A stretch of DNA of 64,000 nucleotides from Bdellovibrionales bacterium (lineage in GTDB: Bacteria; Bdellovibrionota; Bdellovibrionia; Bdellovibrionales; UBA1609), in the NCBI GenBank assembly GCA_019637855.1, contig JAHBUX010000001.1, positions 333,337 to 397,336 on the forward strand, read 5' to 3'. The notes beneath the pieces were generated by a model. It was not told the origin of the DNA. It worked only from the letters and a program-made list of their open reading frames with translations, and searched no databases. Shown piece by piece: positions 34,255 through 42,545 of this stretch (positions are counted from its first letter, which is position 1; every line of letters begins with the position of its first letter). The position numbers and the translations under genes were made by a program.

Positions 34255-35195
34255 AAACCGAACACCTTCTCACTGTCAGTGATGAGCACTCCGGGCTGCG
34301 CTTGGATAAATGGTTAAGCATATTTGATATCGTGGCCTCACGCTCTCGCGCGGCCGAACTCATAGATCGCGGGCTGGTGACTTTGAACGGCAAAGCGCTG
34401 AAAGCTTCGTACAAAGTTCAATCCGACGACATCATTCGCGTTGAACTCCCTGCCGCCCAGCCAAGCAAGCTGATCCCCCTCGATGCGCCCTTGGATATTC
34501 TTTTTGAAGATGAAGACGTGGTAGTCGTAAACAAACCGGCGGGACTGGTGGTGCATCCAGCCGCGGGCCACGCACAAGACACATTGGTGAATCTACTTTT
34601 ACATCACGTGGATTCGCTTTCGATGGGATTCAACGAGCAAAGGCCTGGTATCGTTCATCGCCTCGATCGCGATACCAGTGGAGTGTTGGTGGTCGCCAAA
34701 AACGATGCCGCTCATCGCAATCTGGCAGCACAGTTCAAAGATAAAACAACTCACCGAGTGTACCACGCCCTAGTGCATGGTGTGCCCAAGGCACACCTCG
34801 GCACTCTGACTACGCGACTCGCGCGACATCCTCAAAATCGTAAACGTTTTGCTTCCACTGGAAGTGATGCAGGTAAGTTGGCGATCACGCACTATCAAGT
34901 TCTGCAGTCTGTGCCGGCCAAAATCAGTCTCCTACAGTGCCGACTGGAAACTGGGCGCACACATCAAATCCGCGTGCATCTATCCGAAGCCGGTCATGCT
35001 CTGGTGGGAGACGTGATTTACGGCAGCAAGTCCCGCAAGCCGGCCGATCTAGAACTAGGCCGACTCGGATTGCATGCAGCAGAACTAGGTTTTAGCCACC
35101 CGCGCACGCATAAGCCTCTACTTTTCAAACAGGCCTGGCCGGAACAGTTTGCCACGTTTGCGCATAAGAAAGGCATTCACGATGTTTCAACGTGA
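34251..35195 (+). CDS. RluA/RluD-family pseudouridine synthase
   Basis: A 314-aa enzyme with an N-terminal S4 RNA-binding domain (LRLDKWLSIF ... SRAAELIDRGLVTLNG) and the catalytic core with HRLDRDTSGVLVVAK, where Asp140 is the catalytic residue. RluD modifies 23S rRNA 1911/1915/1917, and this is the closest likely role, but RluC-like activity is also possible. It begins with a TTG whose TTGA overlaps the previous stop. Confidence 0.93.
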   Translation: MKTEHLLTVSDEHSGLRLDKWLSIFDIVASRSRAAELIDRGLVTLNGKALKASYKVQSDDIIRVELPAAQPSKLIPLDAPLDILFEDEDVVVVNKPAGLVVHPAAGHAQDTLVNLLLHHVDSLSMGFNEQRPGIVHRLDRDTSGVLVVAKNDAAHRNLAAQFKDKTTHRVYHALVHGVPKAHLGTLTTRLARHPQNRKRFASTGSDAGKLAITHYQVLQSVPAKISLLQCRLETGRTHQIRVHLSEAGHALVGDVIYGSKSRKPADLELGRLGLHAAELGFSHPRTHKPLLFKQAWPEQFATFAHKKGIHDVST

Positions 35196-35862
35196 AGAGC
35201 GTGCGGGAAACCTTCTCGGTTACTCGCTTCAACATAAGCACGCTTTCTTTTTCTTCGGTTCTCAGGCTTTCACGCGCGACGATCTATGGACCGTTTTCCC
35301 CGAATACGATTTCGCTTTTCTAAAACAAGTGCATGGCAAAGCCGTGATCGATGCCAATCCCGCCTCCGCTTGTGAGGCCGATGCGCACTTCACCAATTTC
35401 GCCACTCGCGCACCAGTGATTCAAACCGCCGACTGCGTGCCTGTGCTACTTGCTTCCAAAAGTCGGGTCTGTGCCGTTCACGCGGGCTGGCGCGGTGTCG
35501 CGCAAAATATCATTGCGGCTACAAAACCGCACTTCACCGACGATCGTGTGCAATTTGCTGCCATTGGACCGCATATCTTAGTCAATAGCTTCGAAGTAGG
35601 TCAGGATGTTTCAGCTCAGTTGCAAGCGGCCGCACCCGACCCTAGCAAGGCCATTGAGTATCTGCGCTCACATCCCTCCGCTGACAAAACGTATTTCGAT
35701 CTGGCGCAGCTCGTGCGGGACCAACTCACCGCGAGTTATGGCGGCCAGCTAAAGATCTTCGAATGTCTTCACGACACCAAAACCGATCACGCGTTCAGTT
35801 CCTTTCGCCGCGACGGCAAACAGGCTGGCCGCAATCTGAGTTTTGTGGTGCTCAACGCCTGA
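35182..35862 (+). CDS. pgeF: Peptidoglycan editing factor / purine nucleoside phosphorylase-like (YfiH/PgeF, DUF152)
   Basis: A 226-aa protein of the YfiH family, a zinc enzyme reported to act on adenosine/inosine and linked to peptidoglycan editing. The metal-site elements are visible: LKQVHGKAVID, TADCVPVLL and VCAVHAGWRGV. The start ATG at 35182 has AAGAAAGG upstream and overlaps the end of the pseudouridine synthase by 14 nt. Confidence 0.9.
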   Translation: MFQREERAGNLLGYSLQHKHAFFFFGSQAFTRDDLWTVFPEYDFAFLKQVHGKAVIDANPASACEADAHFTNFATRAPVIQTADCVPVLLASKSRVCAVHAGWRGVAQNIIAATKPHFTDDRVQFAAIGPHILVNSFEVGQDVSAQLQAAAPDPSKAIEYLRSHPSADKTYFDLAQLVRDQLTASYGGQLKIFECLHDTKTDHAFSSFRRDGKQAGRNLSFVVLNA

Positions 35863-35882
35863 AACAGTGCTTGAATTAGTGA

Positions 35883-36350
35883 ATGTCGACCCGCCGCTGG
35901 CTGATTTTCAGCGTTCTGTTGCTTGTCGCCGCCGCTCTCGTGGCGGCCGCGCTCACTCCTTCGGTACGCGAAGGCGTGCAGAGTTATTTCGGTCAGGTTG
36001 GTCGCGAAGTCTTAGCCACTGCGGATGGTGATCTTCTCAATGAAGGTACGCCAGCCAAAGTCATTAAGTACCGCAATCGCGATGGCCTATTTGTTGATGT
36101 CTTGCGTGTCACGCCTGACGGCGGCAGCAGTTTAGTCGATCGCATTCTATTGCCCGACAAACACGACGGACTTTTTAATTTCCATGGTCGCGTCACTCGC
36201 CTGGCAATAGCGGATGTGGATGGCGATGGAAAGATGGAGCTTTTAGCGCCTAGCTTCGATAACCAATTGGTTCCCCATCTCAATGTTTTTCGCTACAATC
36301 CCGCCATTCAGCGCTTTGAAGCCGCTCAACCACCGGACAAAGTGCAATAG
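35883..36350 (+). CDS. Membrane-anchored protein with a Ca-binding VCBS/FG-GAP-like motif
   Basis: A 155-aa protein with an N-terminal hydrophobic anchor (RRWLIFSVLLLVAAALVAAAL) and a periplasmic part ending with ADVDGDGKMELLAPSFDN, the DxDxDG loop typical of FG-GAP/VCBS beta-propeller repeats. Only one repeat is present, so it cannot form a whole propeller alone. The function is unknown. It starts 21 nt after pgeF. Confidence 0.65.
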   Translation: MSTRRWLIFSVLLLVAAALVAAALTPSVREGVQSYFGQVGREVLATADGDLLNEGTPAKVIKYRNRDGLFVDVLRVTPDGGSSLVDRILLPDKHDGLFNFHGRVTRLAIADVDGDGKMELLAPSFDNQLVPHLNVFRYNPAIQRFEAAQPPDKVQ

Positions 36351-36423
36351 ACCTAGACAATTTTGATGCGTAGTGTTAAATTGCCTTGTCGCTATTTTCG
36401 CCCGCCGGGCCACTGGGAGCTTT

Positions 36424-37113
36424 ATGAAGTCGTTTCAATTAGTTAGCTTGTTGTCGATGGCTGCTCTGCTTATCTCGTGCACTGGGGGGCAAGGCCTCGA
36501 TAGACAGGCTGTGATCCAGTGCCCTCGCAACTATAAGCCAGTCGATATGGCGGCTGCGACCCTTCCCCGAACCCAGCAGAAGCTAGAATGGAACAACCTT
36601 TCCACCATCGAACCCGGCACCTATGTGGAAACCAGCGCTCAGCTGTATTTTGAAGACAGCGAATTCGCGCCGACAAAAAACATTCGTGTAGAAGTTCGCG
36701 ACACAAGCTCCATGGATGAGAAAACAAAAGCTCGCACTTACACGGCCTCCACCTACTGTATGCGCAATGCCCGCGCCAGCATGGAAAACCTTATGCTAAG
36801 CGTACCCGGAATTTCCCAAATGACCTTTGCAGGTCAACCCAGCAACGGAAGTACTCCGGCCAACACGACCTTAACGGATTCCGAAGCACGCGAATTTGGT
36901 TTCGCTTTCAACGCTAAAGGTGAGTTCAAGCCCAACTCGAAGCCTTATCAGAAACCCGGTTCAACCGGTGATATCTATGGCACGGCCACCCAATCCTTTG
37001 TTGTTAAGCGCAGCTCGACCGAAATCGAGATTCGCTCAACCGGTGCCGTGATCTCCGCCGAGGGCGCTCCCGGGACTTACTACCTGTCTATAGTTCTGCA
37101 AAAACAGCATTAA
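36424..37113 (+). CDS. Lipoprotein of unknown function
   Basis: A 229-aa protein starting at ATG 36424 after GGGAGC. It has a textbook lipoprotein signal (MKSFQLVSLLSMAALLISC, Cys at residue 19). The mature domain looks beta-rich (TYVETSAQLYFEDSEF, NIRVEVRDTSSM) with one Cys pair (QCPRNYKP, TYCMRN). The domain is not recognised. A CTAGACAATTTT box lies about 65 nt upstream. Confidence 0.72.
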   Translation: MKSFQLVSLLSMAALLISCTGGQGLDRQAVIQCPRNYKPVDMAAATLPRTQQKLEWNNLSTIEPGTYVETSAQLYFEDSEFAPTKNIRVEVRDTSSMDEKTKARTYTASTYCMRNARASMENLMLSVPGISQMTFAGQPSNGSTPANTTLTDSEAREFGFAFNAKGEFKPNSKPYQKPGSTGDIYGTATQSFVVKRSSTEIEIRSTGAVISAEGAPGTYYLSIVLQKQH

Positions 37114-37149
37114 TTGTGTTTCGCGGGACCTCCCCGTAAAATTGAACAC

Positions 37150-37593
37150 ATGCTTCAACTCATGCGCCGGCTTGCCCTGCTCCTGATCTTACCGCTGATG
37201 GTGGCGCCGGCACTTGCAACTGCCAAAGCTAAGACAACCAAATCACATAAGACCACGAGCTCTAAAAAAGCCAAAAAGCCCACCAAAGCGAAAACGACCG
37301 CCGGCAAAGTGAAGAGCGATATGGAATCACGCGCGTTGATCCGCAAAAAAGCTCCCCTCTACTTCAAGCAGGCGGAACGCACAGAGATCGTACGCATCAA
37401 TAAGGACGGCACTTTCTCTCTTGAGGGAGAATTAGGTGCTACTTCACGCGGCTCCTGGCGCGTGAAGCAAGGGAAGATCGTGCTTAAATGGACCACCGGT
37501 GAAGAGCACGGCTATAAAGTCACCTTCGCGGGGACCACTCCCGTAGTCGAAGGCACCAAGGCCAACAAAGCTGGCCAATACATTCTTAATTAA
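37150..37593 (+). CDS. Small exported Lys-rich protein
   Basis: A 147-aa protein with a signal peptide (MLQLMRRLALLLILPLMVAPALA) and a Lys/Thr/Ser/Ala-rich low-complexity region (~26-60). The rest is a small beta domain with a lipocalin-like turn (VRINKDGTFSLEGELGATSRGSWRV, IVLKWTTGEEHGYKV). The start could also be the ATG at 37162. Its TAA overlaps the stop of convergent mltG in a shared TTAA. Confidence 0.6.
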   Translation: MLQLMRRLALLLILPLMVAPALATAKAKTTKSHKTTSSKKAKKPTKAKTTAGKVKSDMESRALIRKKAPLYFKQAERTEIVRINKDGTFSLEGELGATSRGSWRVKQGKIVLKWTTGEEHGYKVTFAGTTPVVEGTKANKAGQYILN

Positions 37594-38660
37594 TTGCTAG
37601 TTGTGCTCGCAGGAGTCTTGTTGAGATCGCGCCAGCTTTTACCTTCGCGGGCGGCGGGATCAAGCTGAAAGCTCTTTACGGCCTTCAAATGCTCATCATA
37701 ACTGCGAGTGAATACATGGGTGCCGTTGTTGCGACTTACGAAATACAGATACTCGCTATTGGCGGGCATCATCACCGCCGCCAAAGCTTCGCGACCGGGG
37801 TTGGCGATAGGGCCCCACGGCAAACGCGGCACCGTGTAGGTGTTGTAACGAGTCGCGCGCGTGATGTCCTCTTTACTGATGTTCTGTTTATAAGAGCCGG
37901 TGTCGACCCAGATGCCATAGATGATAGTGGGATCACTCTGCAGCTTCATGTTCTTGCGCAAACGATTGTAAAACACGGAGGCAATCATGGGACGCTCTTC
38001 GGCCGCGCCAGTTTCTTTTTCAACAATACTCGCTAAGGTCACCAGCTCGTGGCGCGACAACGGCGGCGACTGACCGCGCGACTTCAACTGCGCCTCGACA
38101 TGTGAGTACGCGGTTTTGAAATTGCCCACCATCTGAGCCAAAAGGTCCTTCAGCGGCGTGTAACGTGTCACATTGTAAGTCTCAGGGAACAAGTAGCCTT
38201 CTAAGCTCGACACTTCCACACCTAGAAGTTCCTGAATGATCTTCTTATCCTTAACCGCCTTCAAAAACTCTTCACCCTTGAAGATGCCCTTAGAATTCAG
38301 CACTGCCGCCATATCATAGACGTTGCTTCCTTCAGGGAAGGTGATGGGGTACTGAATGCTTTTGCCAGAAACCAAAAGGCCGAGAATTTCTTGGGGAGTC
38401 ATGCCTTTGTTCAAAGCATACTCGCCATGCTTAAGCCGGCCGCCTTGCCCAGTAGCTTTCGCTAACACTCGCAGTTTGAACGCATCGCTGATCAATCCCT
38501 TGTCTTGAAGGTCTTGAGCAACACGACGGAAGGGAACCCCGGTGGGAACTTCAAACACCAACTGCTCTTCGGCTTTGCCCGGACCCGATGAAAGAAAGCG
38601 AAACGCTTCGAACCCGGCTCCGGCTAAGGCAATCACCAAGATTGCCGCTATAAACTTCAT
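37590..38660 (-). CDS. mltG: Endolytic transglycosylase MltG
   Basis: A 356-aa inner-membrane enzyme that cuts nascent peptidoglycan strands. It has an N-terminal helix (FIAAILVIALAGAGFEAF), a LysM-like region, and the catalytic YceG domain with LEGYLFPETY (~154-162) and the catalytic Glu in SIVEKETG (Glu ~214). The ATG at 38660 (AAGAG upstream) is preferred; an in-frame TTG at 38684 would overlap the previous gene. It is the last gene of the AST-type cluster, an unusual position, and probably has its own role. Confidence 0.92.
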   Translation of the reverse strand: MKFIAAILVIALAGAGFEAFRFLSSGPGKAEEQLVFEVPTGVPFRRVAQDLQDKGLISDAFKLRVLAKATGQGGRLKHGEYALNKGMTPQEILGLLVSGKSIQYPITFPEGSNVYDMAAVLNSKGIFKGEEFLKAVKDKKIIQELLGVEVSSLEGYLFPETYNVTRYTPLKDLLAQMVGNFKTAYSHVEAQLKSRGQSPPLSRHELVTLASIVEKETGAAEERPMIASVFYNRLRKNMKLQSDPTIIYGIWVDTGSYKQNISKEDITRATRYNTYTVPRLPWGPIANPGREALAAVMMPANSEYLYFVSRNNGTHVFTRSYDEHLKAVKSFQLDPAAREGKSWRDLNKTPASTTSN

Positions 38661-38667
38661 CACGCTC

Positions 38668-40185
38668 TTAGTCCTTGAACTCAAAGTTCAATCCCGGAGG
38701 CATACCTTGCCCGGTGTACGGGGTCGGGTCCTCCAAACTGCTGAGGGGCACGGTGCAGTACTGAACCGCATAGTGCGCGCTTGGACGATCGTTGCCAGAC
38801 TTATTCATCCCGCCAAAGGGCAGGCGCGAACTGGCGCCGTTCGTCGTACGATTTAAGTTCAACACACCCACCTGGGCCTCGATCAATGCTTTTTCGTAAA
38901 GGGCTCGACTTTTGGTGAAGAGACTCATGACTAGACCAAAGCCGGAGGAGTTGTTAATTGCCAATGCTTCTTCGAAGTCGTCCACTGTGAAGATCGCGAC
39001 GTTAGGCCCAAAAATCTCACTCTTCTGATAGACCGACTTGGGATCAAATTTCTCGACCAAATTGATACTGGGGGTAACGTAGTAACCGTCATGATCCAGA
39101 CTTAAGGCCTTACCGCGCATCAGTGATTCGGCCCCTTCGCGCTTGGCGATCTCCTGATAGCGAATGTATTTATCCACCGAATCGGAGCTGATCAAAGGAC
39201 CCATGAACACGTTCTCGCGCCAATGACCGATGCTCAGCTTTTTGGCGTTGGCATAGAACTGCTCGACAAAAGCGTCTTTAACCTTACGATGCAGGATAAT
39301 ACGGCTGGTGCATGAGCAACGTTGGCCGGCACTCATAAAAGAGCCGATCATGCTTTCGTACACAGCCTTCTTCATATCCGCATCGTCCCACACCACCGTG
39401 GCGTTCTTGCCGCCCATCTCTAGCGCGAGAATTTTGTTGGCGTGAGTGAGTGTGTCTTGCTTGATCTTCAAACCGACTTCATAAGAGCCGGTAAAGAGGA
39501 TGCCGTCCACGTCACTATGGTTGACCAAACGTTTGCCGGTCTCGACTTTACCTTGCAGCAGATTGAACACTCCCGGCGGGAAAGCTGCCTGCTCAAAACA
39601 CTGCGCCATCCACTGACCCACAGCCGGAGTTTTATCTGACGGCTTAAAGATAACCGTATTGCCCGTCGCCAAAGCCGGAATGATGTGCCCGTTGGGCAAG
39701 TGGGCCGGAAAGTTAAAGGGTCCCACCACAGCCATCACCCCGCGCGGCTTGTGTCGAGTGTAGCCGGTCACGCCAGGGAGCGCGTCTTTCAACTCTTCCT
39801 CAGCCACGATCTGCATCGAGTAGTTCAACGTGATGTCGATTTTGTTAATCAGAGCCGCGGCCTCGGTTTTCGATTCCCACAAAGGCTTACCCGTCTCACG
39901 CGCAATCAGCTCCGCCACCTCGGCACCGCGGGCTTGGAAAATCTCTTTCAAACGCATCAGGTACGCTTTGCGCTTTTCTGCCCCCAAGTGCGCCCAGGGT
40001 AAAAAAGCCTGGCGAGCCGCACTCACGGCGCGATCGACATTGTCGAACTTGGCGCTGGGTCGAATTACGATGTCTTTGAGATTTGCCGGTGAGGGAACTT
40101 CCCAGTCTTCATCGTTGTGCTCGATCAACTCAAAGCGTCCGTTGATAAAGTCACCGAGAAATTTAACCGTCTGCTCGCCGCTCAT
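38668..40185 (-). CDS. astD: Succinylglutamate semialdehyde dehydrogenase
   Basis: A 505-aa NAD-dependent aldehyde dehydrogenase. It has VVGPFNFPAHLPNGHI, the catalytic Glu in ALEMGGKN, and the nucleophilic Cys in SAGQRCSCTSR (~residue 287). The N-G-HI-P-A-L segment and the FGGMNKSGN end are characteristic of AstD. It oxidises N-succinylglutamate semialdehyde in arginine catabolism. It lies 9 nt after astA and 7 nt before mltG. Confidence 0.88.
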   Translation of the reverse strand: MSGEQTVKFLGDFINGRFELIEHNDEDWEVPSPANLKDIVIRPSAKFDNVDRAVSAARQAFLPWAHLGAEKRKAYLMRLKEIFQARGAEVAELIARETGKPLWESKTEAAALINKIDITLNYSMQIVAEEELKDALPGVTGYTRHKPRGVMAVVGPFNFPAHLPNGHIIPALATGNTVIFKPSDKTPAVGQWMAQCFEQAAFPPGVFNLLQGKVETGKRLVNHSDVDGILFTGSYEVGLKIKQDTLTHANKILALEMGGKNATVVWDDADMKKAVYESMIGSFMSAGQRCSCTSRIILHRKVKDAFVEQFYANAKKLSIGHWRENVFMGPLISSDSVDKYIRYQEIAKREGAESLMRGKALSLDHDGYYVTPSINLVEKFDPKSVYQKSEIFGPNVAIFTVDDFEEALAINNSSGFGLVMSLFTKSRALYEKALIEAQVGVLNLNRTTNGASSRLPFGGMNKSGNDRPSAHYAVQYCTVPLSSLEDPTPYTGQGMPPGLNFEFKD

Positions 40186-40194
40186 ACTCTCTCC

Positions 40195-41205
40195 TTAGGC
40201 CGGGGCCAGATGAATCTCTTCGCCGGCACTTAAGTCCAATAATTTCCAAGTTTTTTCAGGCAATGCGATCTCCGCGCCCTCGACGCGGAATGAACTCGCG
40301 CAACCCACGTAAGAACCATCACGACTCAGTCCAACAAGACCCGCGTGACCAAATTCACCACTGCCGCTCTTCAGTTTGAAGGTCTTCATATTTTTGATCA
40401 CCGTACACTCGGTGGTTTTGCAGCCCAAGTGAGGTCCGCCGTCGAACGGATCGACTTCCTCTTTGTAGGTGAAGCCAATGCGATTGAGCATATGCAGGGC
40501 GGCCTGAGTTTCATTACCCACGCGACCTAAAACCAAGCGCGCCTTCGAGTCCAGCAACGCCAAATAAATATCCTCTTCGGGGAAGAGGCTTTGAATGAAC
40601 CCATTGTTTTGACTGCTGAGTTGATCGGCTTCTTGATAAGGCATTCCCGTAAAACGACGACCTAAGGCTTCCCAAAATTCGCTGCGGCCTTCTTCTGTCA
40701 ACGGCGGCGCCATCTCGGAATGCAGGTCCGCTTCGAAACGATCTTGTTGCATGCCAATGTATAGAAACCGGCTGAGGCTGATCAAACGACCGACTTTCTC
40801 CGGACGGCGACGATAAGCACGATCGACCACCAATCCGCCCACTTCCGTAGGACCATCCGTATTGGCACGCAAACGCAGAATTTGATGAATGAAGCCAATG
40901 CCTAGCTCGCGGCTGAAACGCTCTTTCTTCATCACTTGAAAACTGAAATTTGGCGAATTCGGAGTGCCATTCTTAGCGAGGATCATTGAGCTACCGGTGA
41001 CCATATCGGCCTCCGTGTCCTCAACGACAAAGATATATTCGGCTTCAGCCTTACTTAACTCACCGGCAAAAGAGGCCTCGCTACGCTCCACCTTTTTTTC
41101 GATCGTACGTTTGTCGGCCGGCAAATTAAGCAGCGTGAACTGGCGAGCCAGCTCATAAAGCGCTTGGGAATCTTCGCGGCGAACCGCTCTAACTAAAAAG
41201 CTCAA
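40195..41205 (-). CDS. astA: Arginine N-succinyltransferase
   Basis: A 336-aa GNAT-like enzyme that succinylates arginine, first step of the AST pathway. The N-terminus LVRAVRREDSQALYELA and the segments FSFQVMKKERFSRELGIGFIHQI and EVGGLVVDRAYRRRPEKVGRLISLSR are AstA-typical. The start is a TTG whose TTGA overlaps the stop of the M20 gene; AAAGG lies 7 nt upstream. In some bacteria AstA acts on ornithine too. Confidence 0.88.
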   Translation of the reverse strand: MSFLVRAVRREDSQALYELARQFTLLNLPADKRTIEKKVERSEASFAGELSKAEAEYIFVVEDTEADMVTGSSMILAKNGTPNSPNFSFQVMKKERFSRELGIGFIHQILRLRANTDGPTEVGGLVVDRAYRRRPEKVGRLISLSRFLYIGMQQDRFEADLHSEMAPPLTEEGRSEFWEALGRRFTGMPYQEADQLSSQNNGFIQSLFPEEDIYLALLDSKARLVLGRVGNETQAALHMLNRIGFTYKEEVDPFDGGPHLGCKTTECTVIKNMKTFKLKSGSGEFGHAGLVGLSRDGSYVGCASSFRVEGAEIALPEKTWKLLDLSAGEEIHLAPA

Positions 41206-42545
41206 AAACAAAACCTTTCGATCATCTGTCGATAAAAACCGACGGCGGTTTTTAAATCGCTGATCCGCACATTCTCGTTTGGAGCATGCGAATTGCCAAC
41301 ACTTTGCCCCGGGCCCCACACCAGACATTCAACGCCCATACGGGTGAAAACATTGGCCTCGGAACTCACCGCCATCTTGTGCAGGGATGAGTTTAACCCC
41401 ATCGTGTGTAGAATGTCTTGCGTGCCCTGAGCAAAAGCAGTCTCGGGCGCCGTGGTAAAACCCTTACGGTAGTCTTTGACGCGAAATGTTGCTCCTACCG
41501 ACTGCACCGCGGCCGCCAACTTCTTCATCCAGCCTTCATAAATCGCATCGGTCACCGATGGCGGTAGGCGGCAGCTGCCAGTAATCCGAATCTCATCATT
41601 GGAGGTGCGGATATTGCCCAAGTTCATTGTGGGATGAGGCGGTTGAAAACCGTCCTCGCGAAAACCGCGCAGATCGCTTTCCAGCGCGCGCAGGCCTTCA
41701 TAAATGCGGGAAATTTTCGGCAGGATGGGATCTTTGAATCCAGCCACCATGTCGATCTCGAGCAAGGCGTGGGCGGGAACAGTATTGTAGTCGATCCCAC
41801 CATCTAAATCCATAACGGCAACACCGTCAGGCAAATGTGCCAGATACTCCATCATTTTCATGATAGCGTTCTCACCGAGCTTAGGATCTGAAGAGTGCGC
41901 GGCCTTGCCGGCAAACATTTTGCTCTGAGTGGACGTGGACTCGAGCAGATCATGATCTCGACGATAGATCTTCTCTTCTTCCGAATACGGAATATCGATC
42001 TCCACCACAGCCATACCAGTGCCGGCGTGCACGAGGCGCATATCGGTAGGCTCGCCAATCAAAGCTTGTGTGGCCTGCAGTTTTTTGCGCCGAATCAGTT
42101 TAATAGCGCCGGCCATCCCGTTTTGTGCACCAAACGTGGCCACCAAAACAAAAGGCATTTTCATCGGACGACCCACGAACGCCTTGATTGCTTCGAGTTT
42201 GCACAAGAAATCCAGCTTGGCATCGGCCGTACCAAGTCCATACATCACGTCATTGTAAATGCTGGCGTTAAACGGATTGCTCTGAGTCTGTGTCCACTGA
42301 CTGAAATGCCCGGCATGCACCGTATCCAAGTGAGTCTGCAACAAAAACTCACGCGCGGGCGTGTCCTTTTGTGGCCTTGCAATGACATTGCATTGCTCCA
42401 CACCTTCCAGCGCTTCGCGCTGATATTCGACGTGCAGCCCGGCCTCTTCGCACAGACTACCGACAAACTCGGCTGCGGAGAGATTGCCGTGACTGGGGGT
42501 ACTTTCCAGCGCCACCAACCGTCGGCAATGATCAAGAAAACTCAA
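41202..42545 (-). CDS. M20-family peptidase-like protein with altered catalytic Glu-Glu pair
   Basis: A 447-aa protein of the M20 family (ArgE/DapE/succinyl-diaminopimelate desuccinylase type). Metal ligands look intact: His72 in THLDTV, Asp108 in GTADAKLD, Glu165 in GEPTD and a C-terminal His in NSHAPNE. The usual EE (catalytic base and metal ligand) is AQ: residues 139-144 read GAQNGM. Both changes are one base away from Glu codons. It starts with a TTG overlapping the previous stop. The context suggests a desuccinylase step in arginine catabolism, replacing AstE; activity is doubtful if the AQ is correct. Confidence 0.8.
   Translation of the reverse strand: MSFLDHCRRLVALESTPSHGNLSAAEFVGSLCEEAGLHVEYQREALEGVEQCNVIARPQKDTPAREFLLQTHLDTVHAGHFSQWTQTQSNPFNASIYNDVMYGLGTADAKLDFLCKLEAIKAFVGRPMKMPFVLVATFGAQNGMAGAIKLIRRKKLQATQALIGEPTDMRLVHAGTGMAVVEIDIPYSEEEKIYRRDHDLLESTSTQSKMFAGKAAHSSDPKLGENAIMKMMEYLAHLPDGVAVMDLDGGIDYNTVPAHALLEIDMVAGFKDPILPKISRIYEGLRALESDLRGFREDGFQPPHPTMNLGNIRTSNDEIRITGSCRLPPSVTDAIYEGWMKKLAAAVQSVGATFRVKDYRKGFTTAPETAFAQGTQDILHTMGLNSSLHKMAVSSEANVFTRMGVECLVWGPGQSVGNSHAPNENVRISDLKTAVGFYRQMIERFCF

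Noticed and set aside
35149-35182. Upstream extension of the pgeF frame
   Set aside because: It lies wholly inside the pseudouridine synthase gene; the ATG at 35182 has a good ribosome site.
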